Shown: one piece after another, positions 5,744 through 13,109 of the stretch
Position numbering within the stretch: position 1 is the first letter of the stretch
Layout of the letters: every line of letters starts with the position of its first letter
From: an uncultured Clostridia bacterium
GTDB taxonomy: Bacteria > Bacillota > Clostridia > TANB77 > CAG-508
Length of the DNA: 18,123 nt
Direction: 5' to 3'
NCBI GenBank assembly: GCA_947630155.1
Contig: CANRGM010000018.1
Location: 1 to 18,123, forward strand
Translations under genes and position numbers: made by a program
The notes under the pieces: model-generated
The model's input: only the letters and a program-made list of their open reading frames with translations
What the model was told of the DNA's origin: nothing
The model's database searches: none

Positions 5744-7174
5744 ATGAATATAGAGAAAAAATACGAAAAATTATTATATTGGTTTAAGGAAATTTCTAAA
5801 GTTCCAAGAAATTCATGCAAAGAACAAAAAATAGCGGAGTATATTTGTAACTTTGCAAAGGAAAGAAAACTGGAATACAGAATGGATAACAATTTTAATG
5901 TATTAATAAAAAAAGAGGCGACCAAAGGCTATGAGAATAAGGAAGCAATAATTTTTCAGGCACATACGGATATGGTATGTGAAAAAACAGAATATAGTAC
6001 TCATGATTTTAATAGTGATCCAATTGAAATAATAGAAAATGAGGATACATATACCGCTAAAGATACAACACTTGGTGCAGATGATGGTATAGGAGTTGCA
6101 ACATTGTTATTATTGTTGGATGACGAAGAAATCAAGCATCCAAACATTTATTGCTTATTTACTACTCAAGAAGAAATTGGTATGAATGGTGCCAAATACT
6201 TTGATTATTCTGGAATAGATGCCAAATATTTAATCAATGTAGACGGTGAGGAAGAAAATACTGCTATTGTTGGATGTGCAGGTGGTGTAAGACTTTGTTA
6301 TGAAAAAGAAGTAAAACAAACTGAAATAGATGAATGCATATACTCTTTAAATATAACTGGATTACATGGAGGTCATTCAGGCATTGATATAGACAAAAGG
6401 CGTATAAATTCAAATTTTCTAGCAGCCCAGATTATAAATAAATTGGACAATGTAAAGATAGTTTCTTTTATTGGTGGAAATAAAGATAATGCAATTCCTA
6501 ACAGTACTAAAGTAGTGTTCGGGACAAATTCTAAAAATATAAAAAATGTAATAGATGATGTTTTAAGAATAACAGAAAAAACAAATGAAGATAAAGAGTT
6601 AAAAGTAGAGCTTTCAAAAGTTAATGAAGATTTAATAAAAGGGTTAAGCATAGAGGATTCAAAAGAATTAATTAATTTAATACTTAATCTAAAACAGGGT
6701 GTAATTGAATATAGCAAAGATGTAGAAGGTTTGGTAGAAACATCTGGAAATATAGGCATTGTAGAAGTTAAAGATGGAAAAATAAATATAACTCAATTAA
6801 TTAGATCAAGTGATGATATAAAAAAAGAGCAAATCAAAGAATATAATAATAGTTTAGCCAAGAAATATGGGTATTCAACACAAGAAAGTTCATCTTATCC
6901 TGGATGGAAATATAAACCAAACTCAAATTTGGAAAAAGTGTACATAGATGCATATATGAGAGTACATAATATGGAGAAACCAAAAATTTGTGCAATTCAT
7001 GCAGGAGTCGAATGTGGAATGATATATAATAAATTGCCAAATTTGGAAATGATATCAATTGGACCAGACCTTGCAAATGTTCATACTACTAAAGAAACGT
7101 TATATTTAAAGTCATGTCAAAGATTTTTAAATACATTACTTGAACTAATAGATGAATTAAGTGCCAATAAATAG
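5744..7174 (+). CDS. pepD: Aminoacyl-histidine dipeptidase, M20C family
   Basis: A 476-residue cytosolic dinuclear zinc peptidase that cleaves Xaa-His and other dipeptides for amino-acid recovery. Length is normal for the family. Metal and catalytic residues are visible in order: HTDMVCE (His74, Asp76), GADDGIGVA (Asp113 or Asp114), QEEIG (catalytic Glu143 and metal-binding Glu144), NVDGEE (Asp167), then HGGHSG in the lid domain, HAGVECG, and a C-terminal NVHTTKE carrying the last His ligand. ATG 5744 is chosen because AAGGAG (5732-5737) lies 6 bases upstream; ATG 5723 would precede it. No clear promoter of its own was found, so it may be transcribed with the upstream fusion gene. Confidence 0.93.
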   Translation: MNIEKKYEKLLYWFKEISKVPRNSCKEQKIAEYICNFAKERKLEYRMDNNFNVLIKKEATKGYENKEAIIFQAHTDMVCEKTEYSTHDFNSDPIEIIENEDTYTAKDTTLGADDGIGVATLLLLLDDEEIKHPNIYCLFTTQEEIGMNGAKYFDYSGIDAKYLINVDGEEENTAIVGCAGGVRLCYEKEVKQTEIDECIYSLNITGLHGGHSGIDIDKRRINSNFLAAQIINKLDNVKIVSFIGGNKDNAIPNSTKVVFGTNSKNIKNVIDDVLRITEKTNEDKELKVELSKVNEDLIKGLSIEDSKELINLILNLKQGVIEYSKDVEGLVETSGNIGIVEVKDGKINITQLIRSSDDIKKEQIKEYNNSLAKKYGYSTQESSSYPGWKYKPNSNLEKVYIDAYMRVHNMEKPKICAIHAGVECGMIYNKLPNLEMISIGPDLANVHTTKETLYLKSCQRFLNTLLELIDELSANK

Positions 7175-7186
7175 GAGAGATTAACA

Positions 7187-7291
7187 ATGGAAGAATATTT
7201 AGAATTTGCAAAAGATATTGCATATCAAGCAGGTAAAATAATGGATAAATATATAATTGTAACAACACTATGCGATAAAGAAAATACATGA
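7187..7291 (+). pseudogene. 5' fragment resembling an inositol monophosphatase-type gene
   Basis: A 34-codon frame beginning MEEYLEFAKDIAYQAGKIMD, which resembles the N terminus of inositol-monophosphatase family proteins, and then stopping. GGAGA (7174-7178) overlaps the pepD stop and gives a plausible ribosome-binding site, so the original gene was probably coupled to pepD. After about 22 codons the similarity ends and unrelated sequence follows. The catalytic core is absent, so this cannot be a working phosphatase. Family assignment rests on the short N terminus only. Confidence 0.5.
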
Positions 7292-7385
7292 CTATGAGGT
7301 CGCTGAAATTTCTTATACAGAAATACATAGTGCAAATAGAAAATTTCTTAGTTGGATAGATAAAGAAATAAAAGAAAAAAAGTAA
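7263..7385 (+). pseudogene. 3' fragment of an unrecognised gene
   Basis: In a different frame from the fragment before it, an open stretch codes for about 40 residues (IHDYEVAEISYTEIHSANRK in the middle, then FLSWIDKEIKEKK and stop). It has protein-like composition but no start codon or ribosome-binding site. It appears to be the C-terminal end of a second gene joined to the phosphatase-like 5' fragment by a deletion. I do not recognise the family. The following 70 bases hold nothing apparent before the terminator. Confidence 0.4.
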
Positions 7386-7458
7386 GTTTTCAAATGAAAT
7401 GAATTTTTTGATAGAAAATTAAAAATAAAAGAAGATAATCATTTAGTCTTAAAAATTT

Positions 7459-7502
7459 ATAACTAGAAATTGGTATAAAAACTAATTTCTAGTTATTTTT
7501 TT
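7459..7502 (+). terminator. Intrinsic terminator closing the pepD region
   Basis: A stem of at least 11 bp (AACTAGAAATT 7461-7471 with AATTTCTAGTT 7484-7494) with a 12-base loop is followed by A and seven T (7496-7502). It separates the pepD segment from the recombinase segment. The loop side contains ATTGGTATAA, the same string as the extended -10 boxes at 2796-2805 and 4655-4664. Confidence 0.8.
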
Positions 7503-7601
7503 ATGAAATTCTAATAAAATTAAGTAAGTTGTTCGAGCAGTAGCAAGTTACAAATTATTTATGCTGTATATAATTAGCAAAAATTGAAAGGAAAATGTGT
7601 A

Positions 7602-7757
7602 TTGAAAATTCAAAGTAAAATTTTAGAATGTTTGTCAAAAAAAGATGAATTGTATCAATTTATGGTTGGTAATATGATTATAGAAATGTCGTATTCTGAA
7701 AACAATAAAAGCTTTAATGAATGTATGCTAAACATTTTAAAAATGAAGATGAAATAG
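7602..7757 (+). CDS. Small protein upstream of the serine recombinase
   Basis: A 51-residue ORF with TTG start at 7602 and a GAAAGGAA ribosome-binding site (7586-7593) 8-9 bases upstream. The product (start MKIQSKILECLSKKDELYQF; C-terminal part MIIEMSYSENNKSFNECMLN) resembles in layout the short TnpW-like proteins found beside recombinases in clostridial mobile elements: a beta-hairpin with a hydrophobic strand, then a short helix. This is resemblance of pattern only. It ends 61 bases before the recombinase ATG. No other good start was found. Confidence 0.45.
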   Translation: MKIQSKILECLSKKDELYQFMVGNMIIEMSYSENNKSFNECMLNILKMKMK

Positions 7758-7761
7758 AGTG

Positions 7762-7790
7762 CTGACATTTTATTTTGAGCACGTTACACT
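7762..7790 (+). promoter_or_regulatory. Candidate promoter of the serine recombinase
   Basis: CTGACA (7762-7767), 17 bases and TACACT (7785-7790) match the sigma-A boxes at 5/6 and 4/6. The start point near 7797 would leave a very short leader before the GGGAGG ribosome-binding site at 7801. Confidence 0.45.
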
Positions 7791-7818
7791 ATATATAGAA
7801 GGGAGGTAGACAATAATA

Positions 7819-9519
7819 ATGGCTGGAAGAAAATCAAAATATTCTTCAGAAAATTCAAATAACAATATAGCAAAAATATGGTCAGTAGCACAATATATAA
7901 GACTTTCACAAGAAGATAATGATAATGTAGGAGACAAGCAAGAAAGTAATAGTATAACAAGCCAAAAGGCTTTATTAAATGAATTTATTGAAGAACATGA
8001 TGATTTGATTGTTTATGATACTTATGTTGATGATGGATACACAGGAACAGATTTTAATAGGCCTGGATTTCAAAGATTGTTAGAAGATATGAGAAAAGGG
8101 AATATCAATTGTGTTATTGTAAAGGACTTATCAAGGCTTGGGAGAAATTACATAGAGGTTGGAAATTATATTGAGCAAATATTTCCACTATTTAATGTAA
8201 GATTTATAGCAATAAATGATAGTGTAGATAGCTTCAAAAACCCTATGAGTAGCAATACTATTCTAGTTCCGTTTAAGAACTTAATAAATGACGAATATGC
8301 AAGAGATACGTCCATAAAAATTAAGTCAGCACTAAATGGAAGAAAGAAAAAAGGCGAGTTTGTGGGGAGTTTTCCATCCTATGGATATGTGAAAGATAAA
8401 CAAGATAAACATAAGTTAGTGATAGACAAAGAGCCAGCCGAAATTGTAAGAAAAATTTTTGAATGGAAAGTAAATGAAGGACTTGGGAATTTATCAATAT
8501 GTAATAGATTGAATGATATGGGAGTTTTAAATCCGACAGGTTATAAAAAGAAAAAGCTAAATCAAAATTACAATAATTTCAAAATGAAGCAAGAAGATTA
8601 TTCATGGTGCCCATCTACTGTAAGAAATATTTTGAAAAATGATGTTTATATTGGAAATGTAACACAGGGGAAAAGAAAAGTAAAAAGTTATAAAATACAT
8701 AAAGTTGAACAAGTTCCAGAAGAAGAATGGGTAACAGTAAAAAATATGCATGAACCCATTATAGATAAAGATTTATTTGAAAAGGCACAAGGACTAAGAC
8801 AAATTGACACAAGAGTGCAAAATACAGGAAAATTAAGTATGTGGGCCGGAATATTAAAATGTGCAGATTGTGGAAGAGCAATGCATAAAAAGTATTGCAA
8901 GAATACAAGTGGTAATGTTTACGAGTATTACGTTTGTGGAACATATAGAAAAAAATCTAATAAGTTATGCACAAAGCATACTTTGAAAGTGGAAGAACTA
9001 GAAAATAGCGTATTAGAGACTATTAAATTACATGTTGAATTACTTATTGATACTAAAGATATATTAGAACAAATAAATAAATCTAAAACAAAGAGACTTG
9101 CAAATGAAAATATTTTAAATATAAAACAATCTAAAGAAAATGAATTAGAGAAAATAAATAATTTAAAAAAATGCTTATATGAAGATTGGAAAAATGAAGA
9201 CATAACTAGAGAAGAATATTTAGAATATAAGAAAAAGTATGAGCAAGATATAGAAAGAATAAAAGAAATTATTGTAAATCTAGACAAACAAAAAGAAAAG
9301 CAAAAAGAAATTATTGATGGCAATAACAAGTGGATTGAAAATTTTAAAAAATATAAAAATATTTCTGAATTGGATAGAGATATTATAACAGAATTAATAG
9401 ATTTCATTGAAGTATATGAAAATAAGAGAATCAGGATTCATTTTAAATTTTTTAATGAAATTGTTAAGGTCTCAGAGCATCTCCAAAAGAATAGGCAAGA
9501 AGAAAAGATTTTAGAATAA
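7819..9519 (+). CDS. Large serine recombinase (TnpX/TndX-like integrase)
   Basis: A 566-residue site-specific recombinase that would cut and rejoin DNA at attachment sites through a covalent serine link. The resolvase domain (about 24-170) has the catalytic Ser30 in YIRLSQED, the TYVDDGYTGTDFNRPGF segment and the arginine motif SRLGRNYIEVG (105-115). The recombinase domain (about 190-330) has SYGYVKD, WCPSTVRNILKNDVYIGN and VKNMHEPIID. A zinc ribbon has Cys348, Cys351, Cys373 and Cys384, and a long coiled coil (about 425-510) precedes the C terminus. All key residues are present, so it looks functional. GGGAGG (7801-7806) precedes ATG 7819. Its stop codon directly abuts the stop of the convergent sodC. 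It is the only mobility gene seen; the extent of the element it moved is unclear. Confidence 0.93.
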   Translation: MAGRKSKYSSENSNNNIAKIWSVAQYIRLSQEDNDNVGDKQESNSITSQKALLNEFIEEHDDLIVYDTYVDDGYTGTDFNRPGFQRLLEDMRKGNINCVIVKDLSRLGRNYIEVGNYIEQIFPLFNVRFIAINDSVDSFKNPMSSNTILVPFKNLINDEYARDTSIKIKSALNGRKKKGEFVGSFPSYGYVKDKQDKHKLVIDKEPAEIVRKIFEWKVNEGLGNLSICNRLNDMGVLNPTGYKKKKLNQNYNNFKMKQEDYSWCPSTVRNILKNDVYIGNVTQGKRKVKSYKIHKVEQVPEEEWVTVKNMHEPIIDKDLFEKAQGLRQIDTRVQNTGKLSMWAGILKCADCGRAMHKKYCKNTSGNVYEYYVCGTYRKKSNKLCTKHTLKVEELENSVLETIKLHVELLIDTKDILEQINKSKTKRLANENILNIKQSKENELEKINNLKKCLYEDWKNEDITREEYLEYKKKYEQDIERIKEIIVNLDKQKEKQKEIIDGNNKWIENFKKYKNISELDRDIITELIDFIEVYENKRIRIHFKFFNEIVKVSEHLQKNRQEEKILE

Positions 9520-9985
9520 CTAAAATCCTTTCTCTATTTTACCACAAGCAATTTTTGTACCAGAATTACCACTTGGTTGAGTAGTAAAATCATCTGGCAT
9601 ATCGTGAATAATTACAACTCTGCCAATAATGTCTTTAATTTTAAATTTGTTAATTAAAACACTCATATATGCATATCCATTATTTTCAATTAAAGGTGGT
9701 AAATCGCCTACATGAAAAGGATGAGGACATTTAGTTGGATTAAAGTGAGTTTTGGCATTTGCAAATTCATCTTCAATATTTCCTGTACACGAAGTTCCGC
9801 TCATGTATATGAAATCCAAAGAATCTCCCTTTGCAATGGTCTTTTGACTGTGGCAAACCATTTATTTTAGCAGTTAGTAGAACCCCATTTGCAGTTTCTT
9901 TAAATGTGACAATACCATCAATTTTAGGATACTTTGTAGAACCTTTTATATGGGCTTTAGCTACTTTAAAAATATTTGTAAACAT
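9520..9985 (-). pseudogene. sodC: Cu/Zn superoxide dismutase gene with a one-base frameshift
   Basis: Two minus-strand frames together make a complete 154-residue Cu/Zn superoxide dismutase, which would convert superoxide to oxygen and peroxide. The first 62 codons end GFHIHE; one extra base (position 9799) then shifts the frame, and the rest (GTSCTGN to GKIEKGF) continues in the other frame. The total length is 3 x 155 + 1, fitting a single insertion. All ligands are present across the two parts: His59, His61, His80, His127 (Cu) and His80, His88, His91, Asp94 (Zn), with the Cys66-Cys147 disulfide pair. No signal peptide is seen. ATG 9985 has GAGGTG 9 bases upstream. As read, translation from the start stops after 70 residues, losing most ligands. 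A sequencing error or +1 frameshifting at the CGG codon following GAG are alternatives. Confidence 0.85.
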
Positions 9986-10019
9986 ACATTATAACACCTC
10001 TAAATTTAATTTTACAATA

Positions 10020-10394
10020 ATAGTATATTCATTTTGTTCTATAAAGGTTAAGGAACCAATAATAATAACTATAAAAATATATAGCGACAAAAACAACCAA
10101 GGAGGTGGTGTTGCAGCACCTACAGCGCAAAAAATTCTATCAGAAGTATTACCATATTTGGAAGTTTCCCAAGATAATCTAACAAGTGAAGATATAAAAG
10201 TAAATGTTGAGGTACCAAATGTTATTGGTCTTACTTACAAGGAAGCTAAAAAAGCATTGGAAGATGCTGGCTTGAAAATTACTATGAGGGAAGACATTGA
10301 TGTAAAAGAAATTCCAGATGATTTCACTGTATCTAATCAGGTTCCAAGTAGTGGTGTTCAAGTATTAGAAGGAGGAAGTGTAATTGTAGAGTGA
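10020..10394 (+). pseudogene. C-terminal remnant of an SpoVD/PBP2-type penicillin-binding protein with PASTA domain
   Basis: From about 10020 the frame matches the end of class B penicillin-binding proteins: YSFCSIKVKEP aligns with the SF...P segment after the transpeptidase KTG motif, QGGGVAAPTAQKILSEVLPY is the conserved GG-VAAP region, and VPNVIGLTYKEAKKALEDAG to the stop is one PASTA domain. The transpeptidase catalytic motifs and N terminus are missing. Everything 5' of the junction is the divergent sodC region, whose coding strand is opposite. No start codon with a ribosome-binding site is evident (the AGGAGG at 10100-10105 is part of the Gly codons). Directly upstream of murE is where spoVD/pbp normally sits, so this is the native gene cut by an insertion or rearrangement. 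Confidence 0.75.
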
Positions 10395-10421
10395 ATTGTT
10401 CAAAAGTAAGATAATTTAGGG

Positions 10422-10450
10422 TTGCGTTATTAAAAATTTAGATATATAAT
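10422..10450 (+). promoter_or_regulatory. Candidate promoter of the murE block
   Basis: TTGCGT (10422-10427), a 17-base spacer and a perfect TATAAT (10445-10450) lie between the penicillin-binding protein remnant and murE. It would allow murE and genes after it to be expressed despite the broken upstream gene. Confidence 0.55.
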
Positions 10451-10478
10451 AGAAAAAAATTGTGATTGGGGGTTTTTT

Positions 10479-11951
10479 ATGAAATTAAAAAACATATTAT
10501 CAGGATTAGAAGGTTTAAAAGTCAAAGGTGATTTAGATATAGATATTACAAATCTTAATAGTGACTCAAGAAAAATTAAAGAAAATGGATTGTTTGTTGC
10601 TATCAAAGGATTTGATGTTGATGGTCATGATTATATTAAAGAAGCTATAAAAAAAGGTGCAGTAGCGGTTATTGCTAGTTTAGACATAGATAAAAAACTT
10701 TTGAAAGAAATAATAGATAAAGTAACAATAATATTAACAGAGGATACAAGATATGCTCTTGCAATTTGTGCATGTAATGCAAATGATAATCCATCAAGAA
10801 AGTTCAAATTAGTTGGTATTACTGGAACAAAAGGAAAAACAACAACAAGTTTTATGGTAAAAAGGATATTAGAAAAATCAGGAAAAAAGGTAGGTTTGAT
10901 AGGAACTATTGCTACTTATATTGGTGATGAAAAATTAGAAGATAGTGATAGAACAACTCCTGAAAGCACAAAATTACAACAGATATTTAGGAAAATGGCG
11001 AACGCCAATTGTGAAGTAGTAATTATGGAAGTATCTTCACAAAGCTTAAAGCTAAATAGAGTTGCAGGCTGTGACTTTGATATAGGCGTATTTACAAATT
11101 TCTCAGAAGATCACATAAGCCCAAAAGAACATCCAGATATGAAAGATTATTTTGAATCAAAATTAAAATTATTTGATATGTGTAAATTATGTTTTGTTAA
11201 TGCAGATGATCTACAAACATCTAAGATTCCAAAATTATTACCAGATAAGAATATATCAACATATGGAATTGATAATTACTGCAATCTATTAGCAAAAGAT
11301 ATTACTATTACAAATACAGCAGTTGATTACAAAGTAAAGATTGGAACAAGAAATGAAAGAATTAAAGTAGATATTCCAGGAAGATTTAGTGTATATAATT
11401 CACTAGCTGCAATTGCTATAACAACCAAACTAGGCTGTGAAGCAAATGCTATAAAAGAAGCTTTATTAGATTTAAAGGTTCCAGGAAGAAGTGAATTAGT
11501 TGAAAATGACAAAGGTCTTACAATTATGATTGATTATGCACATTCACCAGAAAGCTTGGAAAATATACTATCTGCAACAAAATCTTATACTAAAGGTAGA
11601 CTTATTAGCCTATTTGGATGTGGAGGAGATAGAGATGCAGGTAAAAGACCTTTAATGGGTGAAATTTCCGGAAGAATAGCTGATTTTACTATTATTACAT
11701 CAGATAATCCTCGTACTGAAGACCCAGAAAAAATAGTAAATCAAATAGAAGAAGGAATTAAAAAGACTAAAGGCAAATATATATGTATAGTAGATAGAAT
11801 TGAAGCTATAAAATATGCAATAAATATGGCAAATAAGAATGATATAATTATCCTTGCAGGAAAAGGTCATGAACCATATCAAGAAATTAACGGTGTAAAA
11901 CATCCTTTTGATGAAAGAATTATTGTGAATGACATAATAAAAGGAAAATAA
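10479..11951 (+). CDS. murE: UDP-N-acetylmuramoyl-tripeptide synthetase
   Basis: A 490-residue Mur ligase that adds the third amino acid to UDP-MurNAc-L-Ala-D-Glu in the cytoplasm, using ATP. The N-terminal domain has SDSRKIKENGLFVAIKG (28-44). The ATP loop is GTKGKTT (116-122), followed by TTPES (159-163), EVSSQSL and the probable carbamylated Lys228 (YFESK). The C-terminal domain has DYAHSPESL, FGCGGDRD and DNPR (409-412), then AGKGHEPYQ. DNPR is the signature of enzymes that use meso-diaminopimelate rather than lysine. Length is normal. ATG 10479 follows a GGGGG-type ribosome-binding site (10468-10472). murF, often next, is absent; mraY follows 44 bases later. Confidence 0.97.
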   Translation: MKLKNILSGLEGLKVKGDLDIDITNLNSDSRKIKENGLFVAIKGFDVDGHDYIKEAIKKGAVAVIASLDIDKKLLKEIIDKVTIILTEDTRYALAICACNANDNPSRKFKLVGITGTKGKTTTSFMVKRILEKSGKKVGLIGTIATYIGDEKLEDSDRTTPESTKLQQIFRKMANANCEVVIMEVSSQSLKLNRVAGCDFDIGVFTNFSEDHISPKEHPDMKDYFESKLKLFDMCKLCFVNADDLQTSKIPKLLPDKNISTYGIDNYCNLLAKDITITNTAVDYKVKIGTRNERIKVDIPGRFSVYNSLAAIAITTKLGCEANAIKEALLDLKVPGRSELVENDKGLTIMIDYAHSPESLENILSATKSYTKGRLISLFGCGGDRDAGKRPLMGEISGRIADFTIITSDNPRTEDPEKIVNQIEEGIKKTKGKYICIVDRIEAIKYAINMANKNDIIILAGKGHEPYQEINGVKHPFDERIIVNDIIKGK

Positions 11952-11995
11952 TTATAAAGCAAAAGAGGAAAAGAAGAAGGGAGAAATAACTAAAA

Positions 11996-13018
11996 ATGAA
12001 TTTTAATGGAAAAATAGATTTATTATCATATGTTTCCAACTTGGAATTTCAAATAAAAATACTCCTAATATCATTTATAGTATGTGTGATTGTATCAATA
12101 ATAACAATACCAATATTAAGAAGTTTAAAAGTTGGTCAAATAGAAAGAGATGATGGACCACAATCACATTTAAAAAAGCAAGGAACTCCAACAATGGGTG
12201 GAATAATAATGGCAATTACAATCTTGGCCATTACAGCTTTTTTATATTTAATGTATAATGCAACAGAAAATGAAATGATAATGAATCTGTTGCCATTATC
12301 GTTTGTTACAATAGGATTTGGATTAGTTGGATTTATAGATGATTTTAAAAAATTAGTTTTAAAAAATACAAAAGGGCTAAAACCAGCATATAAAATGATC
12401 GGACTACTAATTGTAGCTGTAGCATTTACTTTATATCTAGTAAAAATATTAAATGTTGGAACACAGACATATATACCAATAATAAAGCAATACATAGATT
12501 TACCAATATGGTTTTACATACCATTTGCAATATTTGTATTATTAGCAACAACAAATGCAGTTAACTTAACAGATGGAATTGATGGATTATCAACCAGTAT
12601 CACAACAATAATAATAACTGCATTAACAGTAATCAGTATCATACTAGGAGTAAAAGAAGTCACTTTAATAGGAAGTACTATGATTGGAGCATGTTTAGGA
12701 TTTTTATTATTTAACTTGCATCCTGCTAAAGTATTTATGGGAGATACTGGCTCATTACTTCTTGGAGGTGCGATTGCAGGTATGGCATTATATCTAAAAA
12801 TGCCACTAATTTTAATAGTGTTAGCTTTGATCCCAATAATAGAAACAATTTCAGTAATGATGCAAGTAGCATATTTTAAGAAAACTGGTAATAGAATTTT
12901 TAAAATGGCTCCAATTCACCATCATTTTGAACTAAGTGGTTGGAAGGAAAATAAGATTGTATCTGTATTTAGCGTAATTACATTGATTCTTTCTATTATT
13001 GCTATAAATATAATTTAA
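11996..13018 (+). CDS. mraY: Phospho-N-acetylmuramoyl-pentapeptide-transferase
   Basis: A 340-residue integral membrane enzyme that joins UDP-MurNAc-pentapeptide to undecaprenyl phosphate, forming lipid I. About ten membrane segments are apparent. Motifs are DDGPQSHLKKQGTPTMGG (52-69), the catalytic aspartates GFIDDFKK (Asp115-Asp116), NAVNLTDGIDGL (188-199), FMGDTGSL and the cytoplasmic APIHHHFELSGW. The ribosome-binding region AAGGGAG (11978-11984) is somewhat distant from ATG 11996, but no closer in-frame start fits the family better. It sits between murE and the SEDS gene without murD. Confidence 0.97.
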   Translation: MNFNGKIDLLSYVSNLEFQIKILLISFIVCVIVSIITIPILRSLKVGQIERDDGPQSHLKKQGTPTMGGIIMAITILAITAFLYLMYNATENEMIMNLLPLSFVTIGFGLVGFIDDFKKLVLKNTKGLKPAYKMIGLLIVAVAFTLYLVKILNVGTQTYIPIIKQYIDLPIWFYIPFAIFVLLATTNAVNLTDGIDGLSTSITTIIITALTVISIILGVKEVTLIGSTMIGACLGFLLFNLHPAKVFMGDTGSLLLGGAIAGMALYLKMPLILIVLALIPIIETISVMMQVAYFKKTGNRIFKMAPIHHHFELSGWKENKIVSVFSVITLILSIIAINII

Positions 13019-13109
13019 AAATAATTAATTGAGAATTTTGTGAGCTTATGTTACATACTCGAGGCTTATAATAGCTTACATTTATAAATAAATGAAAGGG
13101 AGAACACAA

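Noticed and set aside
8928..9407. A 159-codon minus-strand ORF inside the recombinase gene
   Set aside because: Shadow of the lysine-rich coiled-coil region in the opposite strand; no start signals, and phenylalanine/serine-rich composition as expected for a reverse frame.
9831..10394. A 187-codon plus-strand ORF across the sodC start and the PASTA remnant
   Set aside because: Its first half is the reverse complement of sodC coding DNA and has no family similarity or ribosome-binding site. Only the part from about 10020 is real coding history.
13067..13072. TATAAT before ftsW as a promoter
   Set aside because: No acceptable -35 box lies 16-18 bases upstream (GCTTAT only), so it was not listed.
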